A stretch of DNA of 64,000 nt from Octadecabacter algicola (GCF_021532625.1 NZ_JAKGAR010000002.1:372001-436000), one strand, 5' to 3'. Numbered from the stretch's first letter, positions 10,319 through 18,958 are shown. Made by a program: numbers and translations. The notes: generated from the sequence alone by a model not told the origin.

Positions 10319-10372
10319 AGAGGCTCCTGTCAGACCCTAATGTGACAGCTGAGCGCGTGGGTTCAAGGGGGG

Positions 10373-10396
10373 CTGCTGACAGCAGTGTGTCAGCAG
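10373..10396. repeat. Inverted repeat in the uvrB / complex I subunit divergent region
   Basis: Perfect 9-bp arms CTGCTGACA and TGTCAGCAG around a 6-base centre, 55 to 78 bases upstream of the uvrB start and about 120 bases upstream of the divergent complex I subunit gene. The symmetry suggests a protein-binding site or a leader hairpin in the uvrB transcript. No known regulator motif is recognised. Confidence 0.45.
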
Positions 10397-10516
10397 ACTG
10401 TCAGGGACGGGCGGCGACTGCATTGTTGCGTGTTTATGTGACAAATTCACCGAACCACAGGGATTGCACTAGGGCCGAGTTTGTCCGATATAACGGTATC
10501 AACAGGAGCCCTTCAC

Positions 10517-10828
10517 ATGCGAGCACGTATCTACCAGCCAGCCCGAACTGCAATGTCTTCGGGAACTGCCAAGACCAAGCATTGGGTGTTGGAGTATGCT
10601 CAAACATCTGCGCGTGATGTTGACCCTTTGATGGGCTGGACCTCGTCAAGCGATACGCAAACGCAGGTTAAGATGTCTTTTGATACCAAAGAAGCGGCGC
10701 TGGATTACGCAAAGTCTCACGGGATCGAGGCTACGGTCCAAGAGCCTAAGTCACGCCGCGCCAACATCCGCGCCGGCGGTTACGGTGAAAATTTTGCAAC
10801 GAACCGTCGTGGCGCTTGGACGCACTAA
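10517..10828 (+). CDS. Complex I NDUFS4-like subunit (ETC complex I conserved region)
   Basis: A 103-residue soluble protein homologous to the accessory 18-kDa NDUFS4 subunit of NADH:ubiquinone oxidoreductase, found in alphaproteobacteria and mitochondria. Family signs are MRARIYQPARTAMSSG at the start, KHWVLEY, a central MGWTSSSDT segment, FDTKEAALDYAKSHGI, and a basic YGENFATNRRGAWTH tail. An AACAGGAG site precedes the ATG at 10517; an upstream in-frame start lacks one. It stands alone, divergent from uvrB. A role in complex I assembly or stability is inferred from family knowledge. Confidence 0.88.
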   Translation: MRARIYQPARTAMSSGTAKTKHWVLEYAQTSARDVDPLMGWTSSSDTQTQVKMSFDTKEAALDYAKSHGIEATVQEPKSRRANIRAGGYGENFATNRRGAWTH

Positions 10829-11260
10829 AGTTTGTAAATCGGGGTAAAGTTGTCTCGGAATCGGGGCAAAGATATTGGGATGCGGACAGCGTCGCTACAT
10901 ATTGGTGCTTGCGACGCAAAATCTCTAAATACTGAATCTGGCCGGACGGCATTTGGCAGTACGGCAAATCAGAGGGAATGCGCCAACTGACCTATTGTGC
11001 AAGCGAGAATTGGGTGCCTCTTTCGGTAACTTGCAGAATGGTGTGAACATTTTGGTTCCACACGCACTTGCTAAAAGTTAGCTAAATGAAAGGCGAACAA
11101 TCGGGCGGGGAGCAAACGTTCGCCAAGTTCTGCAATGCGGGACGAAGCCGCCCTTCGCTTCAGTTTCTCAAATGTCAGCTTGGCAAATACTCAGCCACTT
11201 GCATTAGAAGTTACCATTGCTGATCGCTGGCTTCTTCGGTTGTCGCAGCGGTACAGAATA
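10829..11260. other. 432-base intergenic region with a 13-bp direct repeat
   Basis: No gene found. AATCGGGGTAAAG at 10837 and AATCGGGGCAAAG at 10859 are near-identical direct repeats with a 22-base period, just after the complex I subunit stop. Around 11100-11165 there is a GC-rich stretch with TTCGC and GAAGC words (CGTTCGCC, GAAGCCGCCCTTCGCTT) that resembles the degenerate intergenic elements seen near 29.4 and 32.3 kb. Confidence 0.4.
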
Positions 11261-11983
11261 TTAAGACGTTTCTTGCGTTGGTGCAGCTCCCAGCAGCATA
11301 GCTTTCAAATTCTGCCCGACTGGGGGCAGTTCGTGTAAGTTAAGCGCTGAATGAAGGTCGACAAGATGGCTTTGCATCAACTCTTCTGCGAACGCGCCGT
11401 TGTTGTCTGCAATCGCTTTTATCAAAGCATGATGGGCTTGGCTTTCACACAACGCACTTTCGCGCCGCCAGTAAAGCGCAATGATCAACGAAGAGCGGGC
11501 GATCAAAACATTGATCATGTCCGCAATTGTTTGCTGCTTTGCAATCCGAGCAATCTCAAGATGAAACAGCCCTGAGAGGTACAAAGCGCGCCCACGATCA
11601 CCTGCCGCCAGTGCTGCATGCTCCTGTGTGATATGATCATTAAGTAGCGCTATATCCTCAGGCGTGGCATTCAAAGCAGCGCTTTTGGCGGTGCGTGGTT
11701 CTAACAGTTCGCGGGCCTCAAAGACCTCGTGGGCTTCTGTAAGGCTCGGCTGTGCCACGAATGCACCGCGGTTGCGTTTAATTTCGACGATTTGCTGATG
11801 AGAAAGGGATTGTAGCGCTGCGCGCACCATAGTGCGTGACACGCGGTAAATATCCGAGAGTTCATCCTCGCCTAACTTGGTGCCGGGGGCTAAACGGTGT
11901 TCATGAATGGCTTGTGACAAAGCACTTGCGATGGACTCAGTAGTGACGATGGTCGTATCGGCTGTGGGTGAGTTCAACATCAT
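11261..11983 (-). CDS. GntR-family regulator, FadR/FCD type
   Basis: A 240-residue transcription factor. The N-terminal winged helix spans roughly residues 15-80 (GTKLGEDELSDIYRVSRTMVRAALQSL, then RGAFVAQPS). The C-terminal helical FCD ligand domain carries conserved acid and histidine positions (EARELLEP, SGLFHLEIARIA, ESQAHHALIKAI). These His and Asp residues usually hold a metal and a small organic acid or amino acid. It is divergent from the PotABCD-type transport operon. A tandem TTGTATACAA-like site lies in the shared promoter, so it probably represses both units until the transported substrate or its product binds. Confidence 0.88.
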   Translation of the reverse strand: MMLNSPTADTTIVTTESIASALSQAIHEHRLAPGTKLGEDELSDIYRVSRTMVRAALQSLSHQQIVEIKRNRGAFVAQPSLTEAHEVFEARELLEPRTAKSAALNATPEDIALLNDHITQEHAALAAGDRGRALYLSGLFHLEIARIAKQQTIADMINVLIARSSLIIALYWRRESALCESQAHHALIKAIADNNGAFAEELMQSHLVDLHSALNLHELPPVGQNLKAMLLGAAPTQETS

Positions 11984-12062
11984 TTCAGTCTCCTATATGT
12001 CGGATGCCAGAGCCAGATTCGAGAGGCAACCCCCACTCAGGTCATCAACAATATAGATATAA

Positions 12063-12086
12063 ATTGTATACAATATTGTGCGCAAT
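12063..12086. promoter_or_regulatory. Tandem GntR(FCD) operator
   Basis: The perfect palindrome ATTGTATACAAT (12063-12074) is followed with no gap by the imperfect copy ATTGTGCGCAAT (12075-12086). TTGTATACAA-type palindromes are characteristic sites of FCD GntR regulators. The pair lies 80 bases upstream of the GntR start and about 130 bases upstream of the ABC ATPase start, so it can control both divergent promoters. Binding is inferred. Confidence 0.65.
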
Positions 12087-12218
12087 TAGTGATCACTCCC
12101 TTTCTAGCGCGATGAAATACTAGGCGCATTCTTCAAATCACGTTCGGCCAAGTCCGTTAACGATTGCATGATCTCTGCTTGAAAGAGCTGCTGGACTCAT
12201 CTGCGATCGGGGGCCTGC

Positions 12219-13199
12219 ATGAGTAAACAAGATCTAGAACTCGTTTCTGTGACCAAGCGCTACGGCGCCACGGTTGCTGTCGACGCTATCAATTACCGTT
12301 TCAAATCTGATAGCTACACCTGCTTGCTTGGCCCTTCCGGTTGCGGGAAATCTTCGACATTGCGCATGATTGCTGGCCACGAAAGCGTGAGTGACGGCTC
12401 TATCGTACTGGCCGGACGTGATGTTTCTCATTTGCCGCCCGCACAGCGCGGCACAGCTATGATGTTCCAGAATTACGCTTTGTTTCCGCATCTTAGCGTT
12501 TTGGATAATGTTGCTTTTAGCCTCAAGATGAAGGGGGCAGAGACAGCAAAGCGGCATGCTCAAGCCCATGAGATGCTGGAACTGGTCGACCTCACAAACC
12601 TTGCAGGCCGGTTACCCGATCAACTTTCCGGTGGGCAGCAGCAGCGCGTCGCACTAGCCCGTGCTTTAATTACCCGTCCTCAAGTCTTGCTGCTGGATGA
12701 GCCTTTGTCTGCCCTCGATCCATTCTTACGGATCCGCATGCGGGGAGAACTGCGTAAGCTCCAAAAAGAGCTTGGCATCAGCTTTATCCATGTCACGCAC
12801 GGCCAAGACGAAGCACTGGCTTTGGCCGACGATATCATTGTGATGAATAACGCAGTTATTGAACAAGCTGGACCAGCGCAGGACGTGTTCAACGCCCCGC
12901 AAACCCAGTTCGTGGCGCAATTCATGGGCGGACACAACGTGGTTGCCCTGCCAACAGGCCATTTCGCAATTCGCACTGATGCGGTTTCGGTAACGGAACC
13001 CAAACAAGGCGCGGTCGAAGGGAATGTGACAGCCGTAGAGTATCAAGGCACCCATGTGTCCTTGTCTGCGCGGATTACAGGCGACCAAGAGGTCATTGCG
13101 ATCATTCCTGACTCCACTTTCTTTGCCAACCCGCACCACCCCGGCGACCTGATCGGTCTGCACTGGGACGCCAACGATCAACACAAACTGACCGCATGA
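12219..13199 (+). CDS. ABC transporter ATP-binding protein, PotA/FbpC type
   Basis: Cytoplasmic ATPase of the importer encoded by the next three genes; 326 residues. Motifs in order: Walker A LLGPSGCGKSS near residue 38, Q-loop MMFQNYALFPH, signature LSGGQQQRVALARAL, Walker B LLLDEPLSALD, and the H-loop in FIHVTHGQDEALALAD. A TOBE-like C-terminal domain (about residues 240-326) is typical of the spermidine/putrescine, iron and sulfate group. It is the first gene of the operon, downstream of the GntR operator, with the solute-binding gene 39 bases further on. The exact substrate is not readable from the ATPase. Confidence 0.9.
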   Translation: MSKQDLELVSVTKRYGATVAVDAINYRFKSDSYTCLLGPSGCGKSSTLRMIAGHESVSDGSIVLAGRDVSHLPPAQRGTAMMFQNYALFPHLSVLDNVAFSLKMKGAETAKRHAQAHEMLELVDLTNLAGRLPDQLSGGQQQRVALARALITRPQVLLLDEPLSALDPFLRIRMRGELRKLQKELGISFIHVTHGQDEALALADDIIVMNNAVIEQAGPAQDVFNAPQTQFVAQFMGGHNVVALPTGHFAIRTDAVSVTEPKQGAVEGNVTAVEYQGTHVSLSARITGDQEVIAIIPDSTFFANPHHPGDLIGLHWDANDQHKLTA

Positions 13200-13238
13200 A
13201 CTGCGGCGCCTTCACCAACCCGACAAGGAGACAAACCA

Positions 13239-14525
13239 ATGACTAAATTCACTCAACGAAACGGCCTGAGCCGCCGAACGCTTTTGAAAGGTGCCGCCTC
13301 AACAGCCGTGGCCGCTGGGGCGACAACTTTAGGTGCGCCGATGCTATGGGCGCAAAATATCAAAGACGTAACATTGCGCCAATTCGGTACTGGTGTGTCC
13401 AACCTGAATGACGTCGCCAACAAGGTGCAAGAAGACCTCGGCTTTACGCTCGAAATGACTGCGCTTGATACGGATAGCGTCACACAGCGCGCAGCCACGC
13501 AGCCGAACAGTTTCGACATTGCCGACATCGAATACTTCATCTGTAAGAAAGTATGGGCGGCCGGAAACTTGCAGGCGATGGATACCACCAAAATCGACAA
13601 CTACGATAAGATTGCCGGTACTTTCCGCAGCGGCCTTTTGACACCTGAAAGCACCATCGCGCAGGGTACAGCACCACACACAGTTGGTTTCACATCCGGC
13701 CAGAACGGTACAGATTTCGTTCAGGAGGAATCCGGCTGGATGACCCTGATCCCGACGATTTACAACGCTGACACGTTAGGCATCCGTCCTGACCTGATTG
13801 GTCGTCCGATTAACAACTGGTCTGAGCTGCTGAACCCTGAATTCAAAGGCAAAGCATCAATCCTCGATATCTCGTCCATCGGGATCATGGACATGGCTAT
13901 GGTCGTGGAATCCATGGGTGAATACACTTATCCAGACAAAGGCAACATGACGAAAGAAGAGATCGACCTGACAATGGCGATCTTCACCGAAGCTAAACAG
14001 AATGGCCAGTTCCGTGCCTTCTGGAAGTCGTTCGATGAATCGGTCAACCTGATGGCTTCGGGTGAAGTCGTGATTCAATCCATGTGGTCCCCTGCGATCA
14101 CCGCAGTCAAATCCCAAGGCATCCCATGTGTCTACCAGCCGCTGGAAGAAGGCTACCGTTCATGGGGCGGCGGCTTGGGTATTTCCGCTGCACTTTCTGG
14201 CATCGAATTGGAAGCAGCTTACGAATACATCAACTGGTACCTGTCCGGTTGGGTTGGCGGTTACCTGATGCGTCAAGGCTACTACTCTGCGGTTCCTGAA
14301 ACGTCCAAAGAGTTCATGTCAGAAGACGAATGGGGCTTCTGGTACGAAGGCAAGGCTGCCGAAGGCGACATCCTGTCGCCAACAGGGGACAAACTGGCTG
14401 GCGCGGGCGAAGTTCGCGATGGTGGTTCCTTCCTTGATCGGATGGGCTCAGTGGTTTGTTGGAACTCTGTCATGGACGAGAACCAGTACATGGTCCGCAA
14501 GTGGAATGAATTCATCGCCGCTTAA
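13239..14525 (+). CDS. ABC transporter solute-binding protein, PotD-like, Tat-exported
   Basis: A 428-residue periplasmic binding protein. The N-terminus has a twin-arginine signal (LSRRTLLKGAAS, ending near MLWAQ at about residue 38). The mature part has two-lobe features of the spermidine/putrescine family: FDIADIEYFICKKVWAAGNL, WSELLNPEFKGKASI, VIQSMWSPAITAVKSQGIPC, and AAYEYINWYLSGWVGGYLMRQG near the C-terminus. AAGGAG precedes the ATG. A strong hairpin follows the stop, before the permease genes. Ligand unconfirmed; the linked racemase-family gene hints at an amino-acid or ureido compound rather than a polyamine. Confidence 0.88.
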   Translation: MTKFTQRNGLSRRTLLKGAASTAVAAGATTLGAPMLWAQNIKDVTLRQFGTGVSNLNDVANKVQEDLGFTLEMTALDTDSVTQRAATQPNSFDIADIEYFICKKVWAAGNLQAMDTTKIDNYDKIAGTFRSGLLTPESTIAQGTAPHTVGFTSGQNGTDFVQEESGWMTLIPTIYNADTLGIRPDLIGRPINNWSELLNPEFKGKASILDISSIGIMDMAMVVESMGEYTYPDKGNMTKEEIDLTMAIFTEAKQNGQFRAFWKSFDESVNLMASGEVVIQSMWSPAITAVKSQGIPCVYQPLEEGYRSWGGGLGISAALSGIELEAAYEYINWYLSGWVGGYLMRQGYYSAVPETSKEFMSEDEWGFWYEGKAAEGDILSPTGDKLAGAGEVRDGGSFLDRMGSVVCWNSVMDENQYMVRKWNEFIAA

Positions 14526-14534
14526 GAAGACTTT

Positions 14535-14561
14535 TGGGTGCGCTACATGGTGGCGCACCCA
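14535..14561 (+). other. Intercistronic hairpin after the solute-binding gene
   Basis: 9-bp perfect stem (TGGGTGCGC with GCGCACCCA) and a 9-base loop, starting ten bases after the binding-protein stop and 23 bases before the first permease. There is no T-run after it. Such hairpins often protect the upstream message, so the binding protein is made in excess over the membrane components. Confidence 0.6.
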
Positions 14562-14583
14562 TCTCCCAATTTAAGAATGCCCA

Positions 14584-15447
14584 ATGAAAAAATTACGCGA
14601 TAATCCCGCTATTTCGAGTCTGCTCATGGTGTCGCCTTTGGCAGCTGTTCTGTTAATTTTTCTAGTACTGCCGATTGTATTGATCGTGATTGTCAGCTTC
14701 TGGCGGGCCACTGAGTTTTCGATCATTCCCGCGTTCGAATTTGACAACTACGCCTTCCTCTTCGGATCGCCCGTAACCTACACAGTCTTTTTCAACACAT
14801 TCAAATACGCAGTAATCACTTGGGCCTGTACACTTCTGATTGGATTCACAGTCGCCTATTATCTGGCGTTCCATATCCGTAGCCAGACGTGGCAAATCGC
14901 GCTGTTCTTGCTCTGCACGATCCCGTTTTGGACAAGCAATATTATCCGTATGATTTCGTGGATCCCTTTTCTGGGCCGCAACGGAATTGCCAATTCGACG
15001 CTCATGTCTTGGGGCGTGATTGACGACCCGATCGAGTGGCTTTTGTTCTCAGACTTTGCCGTTATTCTCGCGTTCGTACATCTCTACACGTTGTTCATGG
15101 TCGTCCCAATTTTCAATACGATGATGCGCATCGACAAATCCCTAATCGAGGCGGCGCGGGACGCGGGTGCTAATGGCGCTCAAATCCTCTGGAATGTCAT
15201 CATCCCGCTAACGAAACCAGGGATCATGATTGGCACAATCTTTGTGGTCACTCTTGTGATGGGAGATTTTATTACGGTCCGGTTCATGTCCGGTTCCCAA
15301 TCGGCGAACGTTGGCCGCCTGATTTCGAACGATATCGCCTTGCTACAATACCCCAGCGCATCAGCGACCGCGATTGTATTGTTGCTGACGGTGCTGATCA
15401 CAATTGGCATACTGCTGCGCTTCGTCGACATTCGAAAGGAGCTCTAA
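14584..15447 (+). CDS. ABC transporter permease, PotB type
   Basis: A 287-residue inner-membrane protein with six predicted transmembrane segments and the MetI-fold EAA loop IEAARDAGANGAQILWNVIIPLTKPG around residues 188-213, which docks on the ATPase. The first helix begins at about residue 12 (SLLMVSPLAAVLLIFLVLPI). It pairs with the second permease, whose ATG comes one base after this stop region. Together they form the heterodimeric channel of the importer. Confidence 0.9.
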   Translation: MKKLRDNPAISSLLMVSPLAAVLLIFLVLPIVLIVIVSFWRATEFSIIPAFEFDNYAFLFGSPVTYTVFFNTFKYAVITWACTLLIGFTVAYYLAFHIRSQTWQIALFLLCTIPFWTSNIIRMISWIPFLGRNGIANSTLMSWGVIDDPIEWLLFSDFAVILAFVHLYTLFMVVPIFNTMMRIDKSLIEAARDAGANGAQILWNVIIPLTKPGIMIGTIFVVTLVMGDFITVRFMSGSQSANVGRLISNDIALLQYPSASATAIVLLLTVLITIGILLRFVDIRKEL

Positions 15448-15448
15448 G

Positions 15449-16285
15449 ATGGAACCTCGACCTCGGTCGTTCTACGTCCTCAGCGCCTTTTTCGCGCTTT
15501 TCATTCTGTTCCTTTACGGGCCAACGATTACAATCGGCATTCTGTCGTTCCAAGGTGAGGGAGGTGGGCTGACGTTCCCCATGCGAGGCGTATCATTTTA
15601 CTGGTTCTACGACTTGTTTGAACAGCAAGCTGTGGGTGACATCTGGGGCAGTTTCCGGCGCAGCTTTGTGCTTGGCCTGATGGTCATGGTCGTCACGGTT
15701 GTTGTCTCTGTCATGGGTGGGCTGGCGTTTCGGCGCAAGTTTCCGGGATCAAACGTTCTGTTCTACCTGATCATTACTTCATTGGTGATCCCTTCCATCC
15801 TGATCTCGCTAGGCGTCGGCCTGCTGTTTTCTCAATCGGGCCTAAACGTGCATTGGTCGACGTCAGGGTTTGGTTCTCAACTGACATGGACGCTTCCTTT
15901 TGGATTGCTGATCATGTTCGCCGTCTTCAACCGCTTCGACAAAAGCTATGAAGAGGCCGCGCGCGATCTGGGTGCGACTCCATGGCAAACCTTGCGCCAT
16001 GTGGTGCTGCCGATTATTGCGCCGTCGCTCATCGGGGTTGCTTTGTTCGGTTTTACGCTCAGCTATGATGAATTTGCCCGAACGCTTTTGACCTCGGGCA
16101 GCTACAACACACTGCCTCTGGAAATTTATGGCATGACAACAAACGTCACATCGCCCGTACTTTATGCCTTGGGAACACTGACGACTATTTTCTCGCTCAT
16201 CATCATCGGCGTGTTCCTTTGTGTCGCGTTGGTCGCGAACCGCCGCCGTGCGCGGCAAGGATCTGATGCAGGAAAGGGCATTTGA
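15449..16285 (+). CDS. ABC transporter permease, PotC type
   Basis: A 278-residue inner-membrane permease of the MetI fold with six predicted transmembrane segments and the EAA loop YEEAARDLGATPWQTLRHVV. I set the start at the ATG at 15449, preceded by AAAGGAGCTCTA. A longer open frame upstream overlaps the first permease and lacks a ribosome site. The stop TGA shares a base with the ATG of the racemase-family gene (TGATG), indicating translational coupling. Confidence 0.9.
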   Translation: MEPRPRSFYVLSAFFALFILFLYGPTITIGILSFQGEGGGLTFPMRGVSFYWFYDLFEQQAVGDIWGSFRRSFVLGLMVMVVTVVVSVMGGLAFRRKFPGSNVLFYLIITSLVIPSILISLGVGLLFSQSGLNVHWSTSGFGSQLTWTLPFGLLIMFAVFNRFDKSYEEAARDLGATPWQTLRHVVLPIIAPSLIGVALFGFTLSYDEFARTLLTSGSYNTLPLEIYGMTTNVTSPVLYALGTLTTIFSLIIIGVFLCVALVANRRRARQGSDAGKGI

Positions 16286-16917
16286 TGATCGTCATCATCA
16301 ATCCCAATTCCACGGCTTCAATGACGGATGCGATGGTCGAAACGGCCCGCAAGACAGCGCCCGATGCAACCGTCGTTGGTTGGACATCCAAAGAAGGCCC
16401 GCCTGCTATCGAAGGTGAGAAAGACGGGTACGCGGCCATACCGCCCATGCTCAAACTAGTAAGGCAGGCAGAAAAAGAAGGAGCCAAGGCGATCATTATC
16501 GGCTGCTTTGATGACACGGGCCTTGATGCTGCGCGTGAGCATGCAAGCTGCCCAGTCATCGGAATTGGTCAGGCAGCCTATCATTTGGCGTCGCTATTTG
16601 GGCCTAAGTTTTCAGTTGTTACGACGTTAGAAGTTTCAGTTCCGGTACTGACCGAAAACATTATCCGTTATGGGCTGGAAAAAAACCTAGGGCGTGTGAG
16701 AGCAAGTGGCGTGCCCGTTCTTGCGCTCGAAGACGATCGCGAAAGCGCGACGCAGAAGGTTAAGGCTGAGATTAGAGCAGCGGCGCTTGAAGATGGCATC
16801 AGTAGTATAGTCCTAGGCTGCGCAGGTATGGTGCATATCATCGAAGACAGTGACGACGTTTCAGTAAAGCTCATCGATGGCGTTCGCGCAGCCGTAGGCC
16901 TTGCGACCTTGTTTTGA
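16285..16917 (+). CDS. Asp/Glu/hydantoin racemase family protein
   Basis: A 210-residue cytoplasmic protein of the cofactor-independent two-cysteine racemase fold. It starts IVIINPNSTASMT, the INPNS/T motif typical of hydantoin racemases and arylmalonate decarboxylases. Two catalytic-type cysteines are present, in IIIGCFDDTGLDAARE and in SIVLGCAGM. Two cysteines fit a racemase; decarboxylases keep only one. The start overlaps the upstream permease stop by one base. As last gene of the transport operon it probably epimerises the imported compound, such as a hydantoin or amino-acid derivative. No hydantoinase or carbamoylase is adjacent, so the substrate is open. Confidence 0.82.
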   Translation: MIVIINPNSTASMTDAMVETARKTAPDATVVGWTSKEGPPAIEGEKDGYAAIPPMLKLVRQAEKEGAKAIIIGCFDDTGLDAAREHASCPVIGIGQAAYHLASLFGPKFSVVTTLEVSVPVLTENIIRYGLEKNLGRVRASGVPVLALEDDRESATQKVKAEIRAAALEDGISSIVLGCAGMVHIIEDSDDVSVKLIDGVRAAVGLATLF

Positions 16918-17110
16918 CGCAGCATTGTAAGGCGTTCAAACCTTCAGAGTTTCCTAACTCGATTTTACAGACGGTTTTCGTGATGCGAAACTTCACCATT
17001 GAGGGCTTAAATTTGCCGGTTTCTACGGGCGCAAAGGCCGAGTGAGGTGCCCCCGGTATCAGGCTTCAAAAATATGGAATACTGAGGAAAAGCTGCCGCC
17101 CGATTTTCGT

Positions 17111-18958
17111 TCATTTCGCCCAGTCGGACTCCTCGACAGCCATCGATTTTATCTTTGAGTATACTGTCGTCGGCGCAAGTTTCAGCAGTTGTGCCGCGCC
17201 ATTCTTTCCAGAGACCTTTCCGGAAGAGCGACGCAGGCATTCTATCAGATTGTTGCGTTCCATTTGGCGCAGCTCGTCGTTGGTAAGGATGCCGCGGTCC
17301 GTCGCGATTTTTCCTTCCGTCTGCGGCTCGAATTCAAATTTCAATTTCCCGCCTTGTGACAGAATAGCGGCTCGTTCGATAACGCTTTCAAGTTCACGGA
17401 CGTTTCCGGGCCAATTATAGGACAAAAGTGCGTTGATGTTGCCTTTCGTCAATTTAGTTGGCGAGAGGCGCAAACGTGTATTTGCACGATCTAGAAAATG
17501 CTTTGCAAGGTAGGGTATGTCTTCGGGCCGGTCTTTGAGCGGTGAACATCTAATCGGAAACACACTAAGCGCGAAGTAAAGATCCTGCCGGAAGCGGCCA
17601 GCCTGTACTTCTTCTGTAAGGTCGCGCGTCGTTGTCGATACAACGGTAACGTCTAACGGCAAATCGGAGACGTCTCCGAGCCGGCGATACATTCCATCAT
17701 TCAAAGCGGCGCGGAGTTTGGCTTGAAATTCTTTGGGCAAGTCTGACACTTCGTCAAGGTGTAACGTGCCATTGTGCGCCAAGGTGAGCTTCCCGGTCGT
17801 ATCGCGCGTAACGGACCGCGTAGCACCGCGGCGCGCACCAAACACGTCTGCCTCAAGATCACGCAGCGACACATCAGAACAGTTTACACGGACCAGCGGC
17901 CGTTTGCTGCGGCCACTTGCTTCGTGAATCGCCGTTACGGCGAGGCTTTTGCCTGTGCCAGGTTCGCCGGATATCAGAACGTTGGTGTTTGTGTCTGCGA
18001 CCAACCTGATTTGGGCATCAAGGTTACGTGCGGCAGGTGACGCGCCGATTATTCCTGCAGGAGATCGAGCAGAGCGGATTTCCGTCAACAGGTAATCGTT
18101 TTCTTGTTCAAGCTGGTCGCGTAGGGCTTCGACCTCCTGCAAGGCTTGGCGCAGTTTCTTTTCATTTTCTTTACGGGCCGTCACGTCGCGAAAAATCACA
18201 ACCGCACCAGCGAGCATGCCGTGATCGTAAATCGGGGTCGAGACGTATTCGACCAAGATCGGCTTACCGTCTTTACGCCAAAAAGCGTCATCTTCAACGC
18301 GGATCGTTTTATCGTGACGGAATGAATCGTAGATCGGGCATTCGTTGGCCGGAAAGTTATCCCCGCACAGATGATGATGATGAATGATCGAGTGAAGTTC
18401 GCGCCCAATCAGTTCCTCCGCGTTCCAACCCAGCATTTCTTGCGCAGCGCGATTGACGAAGGTCGCTTTGCCTTCGGCATTAATGCCGTAGATACCTTCA
18501 CCAGCGGCATCAAGGATCAATTGGTTCTGTGCTTCGATTTCCTGAAAGAAGCCATAAATGTGCTGCCATTGGGTTATGCCTGCACGTTGGTGGGCATCCT
18601 GCAACGCTTGTTCCGTGCGACGTTCTTGGGCGTCCAGATCAAGAAATGACAGAAGAACCTGATCTTCGCCGACTTTGGTTCCGTAGATTTGCAGCTGCAA
18701 ATCTTGGCCGCCATCGGCGCAAAATTCTAAGTCGTTATCAATGTAGCGTCCAAAGTGCAGCACGGCCTCCAGAAACACGGCCATCTGCACAGACGGTGCT
18801 TTTAGAACACGGTCAAAACGCTGACCAGTTAGGTCCCGTTGAAACAAGCGCTCCGCGTCTGTGTTCATCGCAGAAATCACCTTAGCCCTCAGGTCATAGG
18901 CGACTGAAGGCAGCGGCTGGTGGCGTAGATCAAGTGATGTGTCCGAATCGAGAAGCAT
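17111..18958 (-). CDS. PAS-domain NtrC-type AAA+ regulator lacking the GAFTGA loop
   Basis: A 615-residue one-component regulator. The first ~120 residues look PAS-like. A clear PAS domain follows (LILDAAGEGIYGINAEGKATFVNRAA), with a His/Cys-rich loop (HHHHLCGDN, ECPIYDSF), then a coiled coil and the AAA+ core. Walker A is GEPGTGKS at 331-338, Walker B HLDEVSDLP, and the arginine-finger segment RFRQDLYFAL. The C-terminus is a Fis-type HTH (NGAAQLLKLAPTTVYSKIKSM). The sigma-54 contact loop GAFTGA is replaced by GATRSVT near 378-384. I chose the ATG at 18958; a TTG twelve codons upstream is possible. It is divergent from the cyanate gene array and is its likely regulator. Confidence 0.85.
   Translation of the reverse strand: MLLDSDTSLDLRHQPLPSVAYDLRAKVISAMNTDAERLFQRDLTGQRFDRVLKAPSVQMAVFLEAVLHFGRYIDNDLEFCADGGQDLQLQIYGTKVGEDQVLLSFLDLDAQERRTEQALQDAHQRAGITQWQHIYGFFQEIEAQNQLILDAAGEGIYGINAEGKATFVNRAAQEMLGWNAEELIGRELHSIIHHHHLCGDNFPANECPIYDSFRHDKTIRVEDDAFWRKDGKPILVEYVSTPIYDHGMLAGAVVIFRDVTARKENEKKLRQALQEVEALRDQLEQENDYLLTEIRSARSPAGIIGASPAARNLDAQIRLVADTNTNVLISGEPGTGKSLAVTAIHEASGRSKRPLVRVNCSDVSLRDLEADVFGARRGATRSVTRDTTGKLTLAHNGTLHLDEVSDLPKEFQAKLRAALNDGMYRRLGDVSDLPLDVTVVSTTTRDLTEEVQAGRFRQDLYFALSVFPIRCSPLKDRPEDIPYLAKHFLDRANTRLRLSPTKLTKGNINALLSYNWPGNVRELESVIERAAILSQGGKLKFEFEPQTEGKIATDRGILTNDELRQMERNNLIECLRRSSGKVSGKNGAAQLLKLAPTTVYSKIKSMAVEESDWAK

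Noticed and set aside
10319-10516. SOS (LexA) box upstream of uvrB
   Set aside because: Looked for GTTC-N7-GTTC and its complement in the upstream region; only single GTTC/GAAC words occur, not the spaced pair.
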